NCBI RefSeq assembly: GCF_040869045.1
Contig: NC_090321.1
Coordinates: 93,478,603 to 93,542,602, forward strand
Source of the DNA: Eurosta solidaginis
Lineage: Eukaryota; Arthropoda; Insecta; Diptera; Tephritidae
Direction of reading: 5' to 3'
DNA: 64,000 nt
Positions 19,265-30,160 of the stretch are shown one piece after another. A model generated the notes under the pieces. It made no database searches. It worked only from the letters and a program-made list of their open reading frames with translations, and was not told the origin of the DNA. A program made the translations under genes and the position numbers. Positions within the stretch are counted from its first letter, which is position 1. Each line of letters starts with the position of its first letter.

Positions 19265-21405
19265 ATGACCGGCTCGAAGCATTCGATCGCCCGTATTTTT
19301 GAAAAAGAAATTCCTAACTTAATTACTTTTAAATGTATATTTAATTCTTTGGCACTTTGCTTTTCGTATGCCTGCTTAAAGCTACCCAACAGTGTAGAAA
19401 CATTGGTGCGCAATGTGTATAATTACGTTTCCAATAGTTCTCAGAGAAGTACCTATTCAATTGAAAAATATAATTGCGCTATTGGAATTGCAGCCAAAAA
19501 AGATGCTACAATATCATCATACACGCTGGCTATACTTAGAGGTAGTAGTATACAGAGTACTAGAACTTAATGAGCCATTAAAAATATTTTTTAACTTCGC
19601 TGTTAATGCTGACAAAATAGACAGTGCAAAAACCATTCTTGATAACTTGGATGATATGAATGAAATGTATCTCTCCATACTGAAGTATATCCTTCAAAAT
19701 ATTAATAAAGTTAATAAAATTTTGTGTGAGGGGCTTCAAGTACATAATATGTATTCAGAAATAAAAATACTTTATTTAAGTATATTGTATAAGTTTGTAA
19801 ATCCGGAATTATTACATTAGACAAAATAGAAATTATAGATTATAAAAACATTTCAAATATATTGCAAAGTGATCAGATTTATACAGGAGTTTATGCGATG
19901 GACAGGCGCCTCTAACATTTCCGAGCAAGAAAAAGTCAAATTTAAACAAGATATACTATTTTTTTATATTGAACTGTGTGATCAAATTATAAAGCGTGTT
20001 GATTTTAACAATGTTGTTCTACAAAACATAAGTTTCATGGATCCCAAAGAAGTTGCTGGAAAAAAAAAAAATGTATTCTTTGCATATGGTCTTGCAACAT
20101 TTTTCGCACACAATCGATCAGAAAATTGTGCAGGATATTGATAGCGGGTATAGGGAATTAAAGTTTTTAGAATTTAAGACGAATTTTGGAGACAGTTCTA
20201 TGGTTCCTCCAGAAGTTTTTTGGAAAACTATTTCTACTATCAAAAGAGCTGACACGCTTTTTCTAATTTATGTGCATTCGTTGCATATGAAGCCAATTTT
20301 GGCATCTTATACGTTAAATAGCACGCTCTTGGAGAATATATCTGTTGTAAGTGATTTGGGAATTCTCTTTGATTCGACACTGTGTTTCAATATGCATATT
20401 TCATCAATTGTGAACAAAGCAACAGGGGTACTTGGATTTGTGAAAAGGTGTGCCAAAGAGTTTGATGATGTTAATCTCACTAAGCTCCTTTTCACATCTT
20501 TAGTACGTCCAATACTTGAGTACTGCTCGTGTGTTTGGTGCCCGCGGTATTAAAACTATATACATTGAATTGAATCGGTTCAGAAACAATTTTTAATTTT
20601 CGCACTCCGTGGCCTAAGCTGGGATCCTAACCTTCATCCACCACCAATCAAAAATAGGCTGCATCTTATTAGTTTGCCAACTTTGGAAAACCGAAGAATA
20701 TTACTTGGGGTAGTGTTCCTGCATAAGCTCATCATCGGTGAGATAGACTCCTCTTACCTTGTCAGTTACCTAAACTTTTCTGTCCCTAGCAGAACTTTTA
20801 GACACTATGTGCGCTTCCACCTATCAACTTGCCGACAAAGTTTTGCTAAAAATAATCCCTTGCGGAATTGTTACTCGCACTATAATGCTTTGTATCATTG
20901 TATCAGCAAGGAATGCTCTTTTACTGCTTTGCATAATTCAATACTCTCATATCTGACTTTAGTGTAAATTATAATAATGAACAAATTTAATTCTCTTTTT
21001 GTTTAGAGTTGAATTTAATTTTTAAAGCACTTATGTATTTAATCCTAACGTTAGCTTTTAAATTTACAAATATTTTGTTAAATTTACAAATAGTTTGTTA
21101 CTGAATTATATTATTTTTAGTAGTCGACCGCGTTGTGTCTGTTGTTGACTTTAAATAAATAAATATATAAATATCTAATGTGCTTGCCACGCTCTTCAGC
21201 GAATGTAGAACGAATTTTTTCTAAAATAATTTTAAACAAAACAAAAACCCGAAACCGTCTGGAAACTGATACATTAAAAGGAATATTGCTAGCCCAAAAT
21301 TATTTAAAATTTAATAACTTTTCCTGTCATAATATTGAACCGCAAATAAATATGATAAAAAAAATAAACGCAAAAATGTATAACCAAGAAACTAAAATGA
21401 TATAG
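19265..21405 (+). pseudogene. hAT transposase remnant
   Basis: Coding similarity starts at MTGSKHSIARIFEKEIPNL, then FKCIFNSLALCFSYACLKLP, typical of hAT transposases around the second Asp and C/H region. A phase change near 19440 leads to LQYHHTRWLYLEVVVYRVLE (the conserved TRW motif) and a helical region ending at a stop at 19818. Further pieces occur at 19869-20260 (VPPEVFWKTIST). The LINE insertion then intervenes, and the dimerisation domain resumes at 21178 (LPRSSANVERIFSK) to 21405. Removing the LINE and one duplicated hexamer leaves the reading frame continuous at that point. Stops and shifts elsewhere show the gene was already dead or is now dead. Confidence 0.85.
20268..21173 (+). 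mobile_element. 5'-truncated non-LTR retrotransposon (jockey-like) inside hAT-3
   Basis: This encodes the thumb and C-terminus of a reverse transcriptase: VVSDLGILFDSTLCFNMHIS, GFVKRCAKEFDD, SLVRPILEYCSCVWCPRY, then after a phase change LPTLENRRILLGVVFLHKL. It ends in a TAAATAAATAAATATATAAA-type tail. TCTAAT occurs at both borders (20262-20267 and 21174-21179), consistent with a short target duplication. The 5' truncation is typical of LINE insertion. Confidence 0.85.
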
Positions 21406-21806
21406 GAGTTTATTCTAGGTTCGATTCGAGCTCAAAGAAAACAAAAGAAAAATAATTATAAAATGACTGAAAACAAGTACCTTTTGTATGTAATACAAAA
21501 TTTATCTTTTAACACGTTTTTTTATTTATAAAATAAAATCAAATTAAATAAAAACGATTTTATATGTTGTATGTGGCAACAAAAAATAACAATCAAAGAC
21601 AATTTTCAGAAAAGCGCTTTTAAAGTTAATATTGTTGAATGAAATCCGGCGATCGCATTTTGGTATCTGCCGAATACAGTCGTACGACCCCTGGTAATAA
21701 CCCAACTTCGTCATAACTCAACATTGGTTGTTGCCATAGATATGACGATTTTTTGGGCGGCATCTGACTACTTGTAAAAAGAATATATGGCAACGCTGGT
21801 TGCGAT

Positions 21807-22053
21807 GCAAAATATGTTGGACAAACTAGAAGGCAAATCTCTGTTCGATTCAAAGAACACGCCAACAACAAACAAATTCATCGGTCCGCAGTAGCAGCGC
21901 ACATTCACACTACAAATGACGACAGCTCAACAAAGCACAGCATCGGCCCTGCAGAAGAGAGTATTCACTTGATAAAAGCGGTGCACAACAACAGAAAGTT
22001 AAACGCTTACGAATCTCTATACATCACAAAACCAAGATTGTCATGAATGCTTA
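21807..22053. other. Anonymous spacer
   Basis: No gene or repeat recognised between the hAT-3 right duplication and the family-A element. Confidence 0.4.
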
Positions 22054-22258
22054 CACCCAGCAAACACAGTTTCTAACGTTAGAGAAATATTGTAATTTTA
22101 CATTAAAATTCTAATGTAGTTCTCTAATGCATTTCGAATCGAAAACTAGGTTAGAATTCGACGGTGAAACGACTCGAATAACACTAGAAATGCGATGTTA
22201 TGATTACTGTCACAGTTATCGATTATTTGCACGACATGATCACTCATTCTTAGTGTTA

Positions 22259-23510
22259 GGCAAGGTGCACACGAGGCTACGCGTCATAGACGCGTACAAG
22301 ATATTTCATATAGCTACAATTTCTCTACGCCTCAAGATCTGCACACGAAGCTACTTTCGAGCGTCGCTACAAAAAGCAAACAATTACCCTTCAAAAAACG
22401 CGAGTACTCTATAAATAATGTAAGGAATACTCTTTTGGGAGTATAGGACTGCTTCAAATCTAACCTGTATTCATAAAAAAAATGTGCTCCAATTAACATT
22501 GTCCTAGGAGAGGAGTAGGTGATCCCACTCTCGCTTTGTTTGTGAGTATTCCATAGAGTGCATACGTGAGAGTACTTTCCAAAGTACTAATACTGTAGTA
22601 CTCCATGGAGCACCCACAGAGGATCATATGCCAAAGTACTAAAGGGGAATTGTGTCGGAAAGAATTATCGAAGTGAATTTAATTTAAAATGAAAGTAAAT
22701 GAAGAGGGGCAATACAACTTTTATATTTTATACTACGAATAATCTTATGTTATTTAGCATTTGCGTGAATAAAGAAACTAATATTTCTCTATACATACTT
22801 TAGTATGTATACATAAAACCAGTGCGCTGTTGCATTTTATCAGAGTTGCCAAAGTAAAATTTTATTATTAGTTATTTGCATGCAATATTTTACTTTTGGC
22901 AACTCTGTTCGATCATCATCGTGTCGTTATCACTGCCGTTAAAAAACGAGCAATGATCGGCTGATGGTGGTACGCAAACGCATTGCAAAGGAGTATTGTT
23001 AGAGTACTCCAATGTGAAGAAAATGGAACACGTAATCCAACAATTTTTGCAGGGTATTGACAAAAAATAAAAAAAAAAATTCTTCAGCAATATCCGTCCC
23101 CGAAATCAAAGAAGAATAGGTATTAAACGTTGTTTGCATCAACGTGGCTTTGTAAATTATGAAAGGCAATTTTAAATCACCAAGCTGTTGTGGTGTTTAA
23201 TACTCTTTTTCGCTCTGGTAATATACCTTTCACCCACTTTTATTAACTAAAGTAACATTCTTTAACTAATTACACAAATTTGCATACAAAAAATGTAAAC
23301 AAACATCTTGTTCTTCCTTTTTTTCACGCGTACGTACGCTCAGCGACCAACATTGCTGCACGCTTAGCTACACGAAAATTTGATGCTTTGTCGCTTTCAT
23401 GCAGCTGACGCCTCGTATGCAGCTCCCCATTCAAATACATGTGTTCGGCATCAAAGCGAACAAATTTCGCCTGCAGCATCTATGACGTGTAGCCTCGTAT
23501 GCACCTTGCC
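22259..23510. mobile_element. Harbinger-type non-autonomous element, TTA duplication
   Basis: Termini of about 31 bp, GGCAAGGTGCAYACGAGGCT and onward, are inverted at both ends with two mismatches. TTA is duplicated at 22256-22258 and 23511-23513, and family-A copy 2 shows a single TTA at the empty site. A 3-bp TWA duplication with GG-starting ends is characteristic of PIF/Harbinger. The 1252-bp interior has no transposase. It has several GAGTACTC / CCAAAGTACT words and a small hAT-like palindrome. Confidence 0.85.
22841..22907. repeat. 67-bp palindrome with hAT-like ends
   Basis: CAGAGTTGCCAAAGTAAAAT is mirrored by ATTTTACTTTTGGCAACTCTG minus one base. CAGAGTTGCCA is a common hAT terminus, but no 8-bp duplication is visible. 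It may be a minimal hAT-derived MITE. Confidence 0.55.
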
Positions 23511-23597
23511 TTATACACACAAAATAAAAATAGTGGAAATATTACAAGTTGCGAAATAAGTTTTTTTATTTATAATAATAAATACTGGTAAGTGAAA

Positions 23598-23714
23598 ATG
23601 AATCAAAAAAAGTTAAAAAAGGAAAGCGGGCAGATTATGGAAGTACTCTTTGAATGGCATGAAGAAAACGCTTCCTCATCCGTACCTCAAACCAACGCTG
23701 AGCTCAATCTTTAA
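23598..23714 (+). CDS. Short conserved frame in family A (copy 1)
   Basis: A 38-residue frame from ATG at 23598: MNQKKLKKESGQIMEVLFEW, then HEENA and a short tail. Copy 2 has the same core (EVLFEWHEENAS) with several synonymous differences, for example in the Val and Leu codons. That suggests descent from a real coding exon, perhaps the N-terminus of the parent transposase. Function unknown. It is too short to assign and could be neutral sequence retained by chance. Confidence 0.35.
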   Translation: MNQKKLKKESGQIMEVLFEWHEENASSSVPQTNAELNL

Positions 23715-24027
23715 GTACGGTTTGATTTTTTATTGTAATAGAAAAAGCCTTTGAAATATGTTTCTTCTTAATACATAAGATTATAACCAAATAAACGTAT
23801 TTGATATAATGAAACAATGAAAATTTCGCTGATTTTAAATAATTGAACTTAATTGCGCATCACTTCACAATTCTCATTAGAAACTCATTAGAATTTGACG
23901 TTAGAATTCGATTAGAATTCTAACCCTTTTCTCGATATCGAGAACGAAGTCCCCTTTTTGTCGAGAATGCTATAATTCGCGACAGTTTCGCAAATCGTCC
24001 TCTAACCTTCTACCTTAGCCCATTAAC

Positions 24028-24052
24028 GCCCACTGTCCCCATACGAGGACAC
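24028..24052. repeat. piggyBac subterminal motif, left
   Basis: GCCCACTGTCCCC-ATAC-GAGGACAC. The same motif occurs inverted at 24327-24352 and direct at 26179-26203. Candidate transposase-binding site. Confidence 0.6.
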
Positions 24053-24326
24053 CTCTTCAAATATCGACATCTATATCTCACCCACCAGAAACTGATAACA
24101 TAAATGCAATTGTGATTCTGTCAATCAAGTGAAATTTCGAGCGCTTCAAACATGTGCATTTCATGTAGTTAATTTTTGCGGATTGGTTACTTATATTTTT
24201 CGTATATATTTTAAGTCCAAAGTAAAAAATTTTCACAAAAACAATCAGTGAAGAGTGTACAAGCTTTTAGAAAAGGTATATTGTTGAAAAAAACAAAAAG
24301 GCGTTAACAAGGTATAGTTTTACAGT

Positions 24327-24352
24327 GATGTCCTCACTTTGGGACAATGGGC
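24327..24352. repeat. piggyBac subterminal motif, inverted copy upstream of the ORF
   Basis: GTCCTCACTTTGGGACAATGGGC is the inverted form of the end motif, with changes. It lies about 50 bases before the transposase ATG, so it could also affect transcription. Confidence 0.55.
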
Positions 24353-24402
24353 ATAACCATTAAGTATTTCTATAATTGACAGGTGGTCTTAGATGCATAA
24401 AA

Positions 24403-26175
24403 ATGGCACATCGTAAGGTGTTTAAGGGTCAAGCTGATTTTTTAAAGCTTCAAGAGGCCGTTGATTGGATAATGGAGAACGAAGACGATGACTCTGAATA
24501 TGATATTTTAGTCATACCTGCCATTGTAAGTGATGAAGAGGAGGTAAATGAAGATGACTTGGTATGCACTAATATGCCGAATGATGTGACTGGGAGAACT
24601 GAATTAGTGCCACGTCATCAAGAGGATTTTGATTGGGATGAAAGTGACGACGAGCCACTTGCACGCTTTGCCAAACGCAAAAAGGTCGATGCAGATAATT
24701 TCAGCGAACCAGTTTGGAAACGGGTTTCTCCTAATTATAGCACCAAATATCAATCCACTGATGCAGTTCAAAAACTACTGGATATCTTTGTTAGCACAAT
24801 AAATAACCGTACCCCTACGGATTTGTTTGAGAAAATTTTTGACATCAATGCCCTAACAATGATTGTCCAAAATAGCGTTATGTACGCCAATCAAAATAAC
24901 AGACACAATTATGTCCTAAGCACCGAGGAGCTAAAAAGATTTTTGGGAATTTTGCTTTTAAGTGGCTACCACGAACTTCCCACGGAACGGGCTTATTGGA
25001 GTCTTGACGACGATCTTCGCGGTCCAATGGTTGCAACCGCATTGAGTCGAAATAGGTTCTTAGAAATCAAAAGAAATCTACACTTTGTTGATAACAATCT
25101 TGCCACATGTTCAACTGATAAAATGTTCAAAGTAAGACCCCTATGTGACCTGATTCAGAGAAACAGTAGCCAATGGGGAGTTCTTCATGAAATTCTTTCG
25201 GTGGATGAGTCCATAATAAAATACTTTGGCCGTCATCCTGCAAAACAGTTTATAATGGGAAAACCGGTTAGATTTGGTTATAGAAATTGGGCAGCAACAA
25301 GTGCAGATGGATATTGTTATGCTTTTGACGTGTACTGTGGTAAGTCGGCGGAAGTGACAAAAGAACCGCTTGGTGAACGGGTGGTCAAGTCGTTATTAGC
25401 AAAATTGCCTATAGTACATACGCAACATATTGTATATTTTGATAATTTTTTTACCAACTATAACCTGTTATGTGACCTGAAGCGATTGGGTTATAGAGCT
25501 ACTGGCACAATACGAGATAATAGAACAAAACGGTGTCCACTTATATCCATAAAAGAAATGAAGAAAACAAGTTCCAGGGCAGAATATGATTATCGCTTCG
25601 ACAGAAATAACGAGATTAAAATGGTACGATGGAAGGACAATAATGTGGTCACAATGGGAACAAATTTTGATTACATAGAACCCTTAGGAAAAGTACGACG
25701 TTGGTGTAATATTCGAAAGGAAAAGGCGAATTTCGATATACCCAGACTGATTATAAATTATAATCAAGGCATGGGAGGCGTGGACCAAATGGATCAATCT
25801 ATTAGTTTGTATAGAGTCTCTATCAGAGGAAAAAAGTGGTGGTGGCCAATTTTCACATACTGTTTGGATTTAGCAGTTAGTAATTCTTGGAGGCTACATG
25901 TTTTAATATGCAAAGCTGACTGCACACCCACTATGGATCAATTGTCATTCAGGCGGCACATTGTGCGAATGTATTTGAAACCTACTTCATTCAGACAACC
26001 TCGTCCATCATTCGCAGTAGTTGGTGCAGAGTCGAAAAACAATGGTCACAACCCTGAGCGATTGACAAACCAATTACGGTGTGTAGTTTGTCATGCTAAT
26101 TGCCGATGGAGATGTGAATTGTGCACGAAGACACTTTGCGTTGAATGCAACTGCTTTGGTCAGTTTCATTACTAA
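24403..26175 (+). CDS. piggyBac-family transposase, intact
   Basis: 590 residues from the ATG at 24403 (context AAAAATGGCA; upstream in-frame codons open only at TTG). The acidic N-terminal third is followed by the DDE-type RNase H-like core: SVDESIIKYFGRH with Asp268, YFDNFFTNY with Asp347, and GGVDQMDQS with Asp461 and Asp464. These correspond to the family catalytic Asp residues. The C-terminus is a cysteine-rich zinc domain from about residue 560 (CVVCHANCRWRCELC, then LCVECNCFGQFHY), which in piggyBac binds the transposon ends. Length matches the family (about 580-610). There is no stop or shift. In the family this enzyme excises and reinserts the element by cut-and-paste without leaving a footprint. 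It sits alone between the element ends, and activity is likely but unproven. Confidence 0.95.
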   Translation: MAHRKVFKGQADFLKLQEAVDWIMENEDDDSEYDILVIPAIVSDEEEVNEDDLVCTNMPNDVTGRTELVPRHQEDFDWDESDDEPLARFAKRKKVDADNFSEPVWKRVSPNYSTKYQSTDAVQKLLDIFVSTINNRTPTDLFEKIFDINALTMIVQNSVMYANQNNRHNYVLSTEELKRFLGILLLSGYHELPTERAYWSLDDDLRGPMVATALSRNRFLEIKRNLHFVDNNLATCSTDKMFKVRPLCDLIQRNSSQWGVLHEILSVDESIIKYFGRHPAKQFIMGKPVRFGYRNWAATSADGYCYAFDVYCGKSAEVTKEPLGERVVKSLLAKLPIVHTQHIVYFDNFFTNYNLLCDLKRLGYRATGTIRDNRTKRCPLISIKEMKKTSSRAEYDYRFDRNNEIKMVRWKDNNVVTMGTNFDYIEPLGKVRRWCNIRKEKANFDIPRLIINYNQGMGGVDQMDQSISLYRVSIRGKKWWWPIFTYCLDLAVSNSWRLHVLICKADCTPTMDQLSFRRHIVRMYLKPTSFRQPRPSFAVVGAESKNNGHNPERLTNQLRCVVCHANCRWRCELCTKTLCVECNCFGQFHY

Positions 26176-26178
26176 AGT

Positions 26179-26203
26179 GCCCATTGTCCCCAGATGAGGA
26201 CAC
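26179..26203. repeat. piggyBac subterminal motif, right
   Basis: GCCCATTGTCCCC-AGAT-GAGGACAC, three bases after the transposase stop codon. It is in the same orientation as the left-end copy, not inverted. Confidence 0.6.
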
Positions 26204-26400
26204 CCATTTTTTTCAAAAATTAAAAAAAAATATTTTACTTTTTTCTGTTTAATTACTTATTTGATCACAAATGAATTAATAAATGACAACGAGAAGTGTT
26301 TCCTACAAGCAGATTTTATTTGGGCGTTAATGGGTTAGAGAAATACATTAGAATTCGATTTGCCTTCTAATCGTGTTCTAACCTAAATGTTTGTTGGGCA

Positions 26401-29400
26401 GCGGGAACATAAATTCCCCTTTTTTTCTTTAATTTAATACATACATATATTTTTTGTTTATATTCTTGACTTTTTTGTTTTAGTAGCGCGTCGCTAATGA
26501 TGGACAGCAGTCCGAAATGCATTTGTTGTCCCAAATAAAAAATATATGTTGTTAGTGTATCAGTATGTTTTTTATTTGACAAATTTATTTTGTAGTCAAT
26601 AAAGGAAATTGAAGAAAAATCACTTTAAGTGTTGTCAGACTGTAAACCTTAGGTTAGGCTATTTTAATAAATAAATAGTTCTCACACAGTTTATGAATCC
26701 TGTGAAACCAAAGAGGGTAAATCAACAAGAGACATCACTTAACATGTTTGCTTCGAACCCAAACTACTCGCTGATTAAGATTGGGGTTACTGACATTTCT
26801 TTTTAAGGCTGTCCGCAAAAACACGGCGAAAACCACAGTTGCCACTGTAACATCCTACCAAGAGGGGGTGAGGATGAATGAGTAGGTAAGCCGGTTCCTA
26901 GGTGGTAAAGATAGGAAGGCATATAAACCTACGGACAGTTGAAGGGTCGCGGCAGGCGGAATCCTCTGGTGCCTTAGCTCTTTCGGCGTGGGGTGGGTTT
27001 TGGCCATACCTCAACTGCATTACCATAAATTTTAATAAATAGGATTCCTAAGCAAAAGTAACAGGGCATACTAACATAATTGCAAAATTTAGAAAGAAAC
27101 AAATTTTTACAAAGAAAAGAGAACACCCTAATATACGTCTTCTTGATTGATCAGCGATGTATAAGATGTTAATTGACATCCGCTTTCGCTACCCTACCCA
27201 ACCAAGATCTTCGCAATAAAAAAGATGCAAGAAGATGCCCATAGAAAGCAACTTTCCCTACCTCCCTATGCCACCGTATGCCGCCAGGAAAACTCTAATA
27301 AATTTAACACATGGTGTATTCTTTGCAAACTCACATTAAATTATGTTTATTCAATTTTCGGAAACAACTTACCAAAAAAAAATTCAATTTGGTTTCTTCA
27401 AGATAGTTTTACATACTAATACACTTGTATACCCTATACGTAAGGTTTACTTAATGGTAACGATTCAAATACAAATTGACTATCATCAAATATACATGTG
27501 TAGATACTTGTTCATTTTGGATCAATATAACATTTTATATTTACAAGAAGTACTAGTTATATAAATTAGTATGTCGTTGAATATCTCATTTGTATATATT
27601 TAATTCCCTAACCAAATATTTTTTGGGTGGTAATTTTGTGTGCGATATTACACTATATTGTGTTTGGTAACCTCTCTATTTATCTGTATTCATCCAAAAC
27701 CTTACTCAACAATCAAATTTCTATTAGGCAACCATAAGCTTTTATTTAGCAAGGGTGATAAAGGATTGAAAGTTTTGCAAAGTTTGCTAAGCACTCAGAA
27801 AAGGTTTTTCCGTTTTCTTATTTTCATTCATTGTTAATTTTGTCAAAGATTTTGATTCTTTTCGTTTATTGTTTTTGTTTTTTTTTTTGTTTTTGGTATT
27901 TTTTCAAGCAGTCAAACCAACAAACGCTCGCACATAGTAATAGTTCATTAAATATGTACATGCATTTGTGCAAATAATTATATGTACCGGCTCATTTACT
28001 TATGTACCAGCTGATGCACTGGGCTACCATATGTACATATGTGAATGCGTAAGTTGCTCTGACCTTGCTATGATATCAAAACCCACCAAAAAAATTGTTA
28101 TTTCATATAAAGAAGAATGTACTTACAGTTGTTCGTAGTTACTTAGATATATTATGCAATCCATCGCTGAAAGGCCTTCCAAGATGATGCAGCAAGTCTG
28201 ACGCTATTGCTATTGTTAGGAAGTAAAGTTTTGGTTGAATATATGGTTTTTTGTGTGGGTTGTAGGGATGTTTATACTTTTTCGTTACCACAAGTTGTTA
28301 TTATTTCATGAAATAATTTTTCGCTTAAGAAACTATATCTTTTGGGCTATAGTCAACCTACAAAGTTTTTTTTTTCTTGTGTGTTTAAAGATCTCCCATT
28401 AACTTTATCTCTGTAGATGGACTATATATATGTTTTTTGTTGTGCGACACAAACTAAAACCCAATATTTCCATAAAACAGTATGGCACTTTTACTAAGCA
28501 TACTTTTTTTTTCTTTTTTTTTTTTTTAGTTAAACTTATTATTATTATTTTTTTTTTGCAGTTTTCTCAGTATTTTGTTTTTCTGATGTTTCGTGTTCTA
28601 ATCTTTTCTTTAAATAACCAAAATTTATTTTTTGTCACACTTTTGTTCAATACGAGGTTTTTGTTGCCGCTATATTGCTGGTTTTCCTTTACACAACAGG
28701 TTTTTTCGTAATTTGGCTGTGGGAACACCACATTCCATAGTTAGGTTGAAATGAAAGAAAAAAACAATCAACCATCAATTCTGCATGCCGGGTATGTGTG
28801 GTCCGGCTTTACGCCTTTATGCCTACAATAAGGTGCCTCGAGTTCCTTGCTGCCTCTAAAGTTCGAATGCGTATGCTGATAGAGAGTCTTTCAAAGCTTG
28901 GCTCTATCCTTGCGGTTATAATCGGCGGAATTATGGACACACCGTTCAACTTATGATGGCACTTATAGTAGACTACTTGAATAACTCTTCCACACCCTCA
29001 CCCTGTTTTGTGCAAATTGCACTGAAATCTTGGTGTTAGGTGTGGTGGTTTTCCACTTGCACTAGATTGGTAGCACGCAGATGAGTAGATTCCCTGTTGG
29101 TTATAGCAAATGGGTTGAAAACTGCAGGATTCGATCCTATAGTATTTAGACAACATACCTTTTCTGTTAATCAGCACGTGGATGGCCAAATTCCAAGTCG
29201 GTCCATCCTTTTAGTATGGTACTTGGTGCAAATAAGTAAAAGAGGCTAACTGTTGCGTCGAGCGCCCTTTTATACCCTCGGAAGACAAGACATTTGGCTT
29301 CCATTTTTGACGTTTTACATGCCCATTATTTGCAAGGTTTAGTAGCTCTAAAATTTTGAGCTATTTGTAAGCCCGCGATACGAAATGACAGGGTGACAAT

Positions 29401-30149
29401 CCCACGTTTCGTGAATTTTATCGCATGCGAGAAAGTTTGATGTGCAAAGGAAGGTAACAAACGCAAAAGTATACATTTTCTTTGATGGACCATTACACCA
29501 CTTCGGACTCTGTCTGGTGCGCTGGTACCTTTTTGTCAATTTTGGTGCTTTTTAAGCAAGTAGCCACGATTTTGATATTTTTGTCTTTTTCACTACTGCA
29601 CAGAATCAAAAATCGTTCAATCATTTAATTGTAGCAGAACAAAGGCTATTCCGGCACATAAAGGAGTAATGTCGGATTTTCCAAAAAACAAATTTTGTAT
29701 ATATGTACATATGTAGCTGATGAAACATCGGACTTATCAGAACGAGAGGTCTTGTTTTGGTGGTTAGATGTTTCGATCGATTAACAAACAAATTTCGTTA
29801 TAGATTTTAGTCACAAGTTGAGCCTAATAAAAGTGATACAACACTGAAGTAAAAATTTATTTCAAAATCACGTTTGATTTTTGGTAATTTTATAAAGCTT
29901 GCATTGATGGAGCCAAAAAATTAAATGAAAACAAAATTTTACATTTAGTGTATTCAGGCGAATCGACTTGAACTAGGTAACCTGGCTGAGTTTGTGATTT
30001 TGTAATGCCACGATTTGTATGCTGCTACGACTTAGTTATAAGAAATGATCTCATTAATTCTCATACATCAGATGATGAATAGCACTTTGGTATTGAAATA
30101 TTTTGAGACTTATTTATGTATATGGGCAAGTTGCCTTTAACTTTTAGCT
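26401..30149. other. Long AT-rich region without recognised gene
   Basis: No conserved coding or RNA gene found on either strand. It includes a GC-richer block at about 26810-27010 (CGCGGCAGGCGGAATCC, GGCGTGGGGTGGG) that looks unlike its surroundings. There are also long pyrimidine/poly-T tracts at 27860-27900 and 28370-28560, and a moderately GC-rich stretch at 28780-29230 with no supported frame. Confidence 0.45.
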
Positions 30150-30160
30150 TTTATTCTTAG

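Larger units (their letters stand above)
19029..21798 (+). mobile_element. hAT transposon (hAT-3) with 8-bp duplications and a nested LINE
   Basis: The ends are CAGCGTTG and CAACGCTG, flanked by identical 8-bp sites GTTGCGAT at 19021-19028 and 21799-21806. Both the CAG-start terminus and the 8-bp duplication are hallmarks of hAT elements. The interior encodes middle and C-terminal parts of a hAT transposase but no BED finger or first catalytic region, so it is an internally deleted copy. About 906 bp of it is a later LINE insertion (20268-21173). Without that, the element is about 1.86 kb. Confidence 0.92.
24019..26334 (+). mobile_element. Complete piggyBac-family transposon with TTAG flanks
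   Basis: A 2316-bp element with inverted ends CCCATTAACGCCCA. TTAG flanks it at 24015-24018 and 26335-26338. Family-A copy 2 shows the empty site with a single TTAG (near 32163), so this is a true target duplication, although piggyBac elements normally use TTAA. It carries an uninterrupted transposase gene. A subterminal motif of about 25 bp occurs near both ends. It looks intact and possibly recent. Confidence 0.92.
22056..26398. mobile_element. Family-A inverted-repeat transposon, copy 1, with two nested elements
   Basis: The left end CCCAGCAAACACAG and the right end, inverted, CCCAACAAACATTTAG define terminal repeats. CA lies on both sides (22054-22055 and 26399-26400). Its own sequence (about 770 bp) is 22056-22258, 23514-24018 and 26339-26398, collinear with copy 2 at 31393-32226. 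It is broken by a Harbinger-type element (22259-23510) and a piggyBac (24019-26334). The interior has repeated ATTAGAATTC and CTAACGTTAG words and a short conserved frame. The superfamily is not recognised. Confidence 0.8.

Noticed and set aside
28430..28711. A 93-codon hydrophobic frame resembling a membrane protein.
   Set aside because: It comes from T-rich tracts coding Phe/Leu; no start context or conserved pattern.
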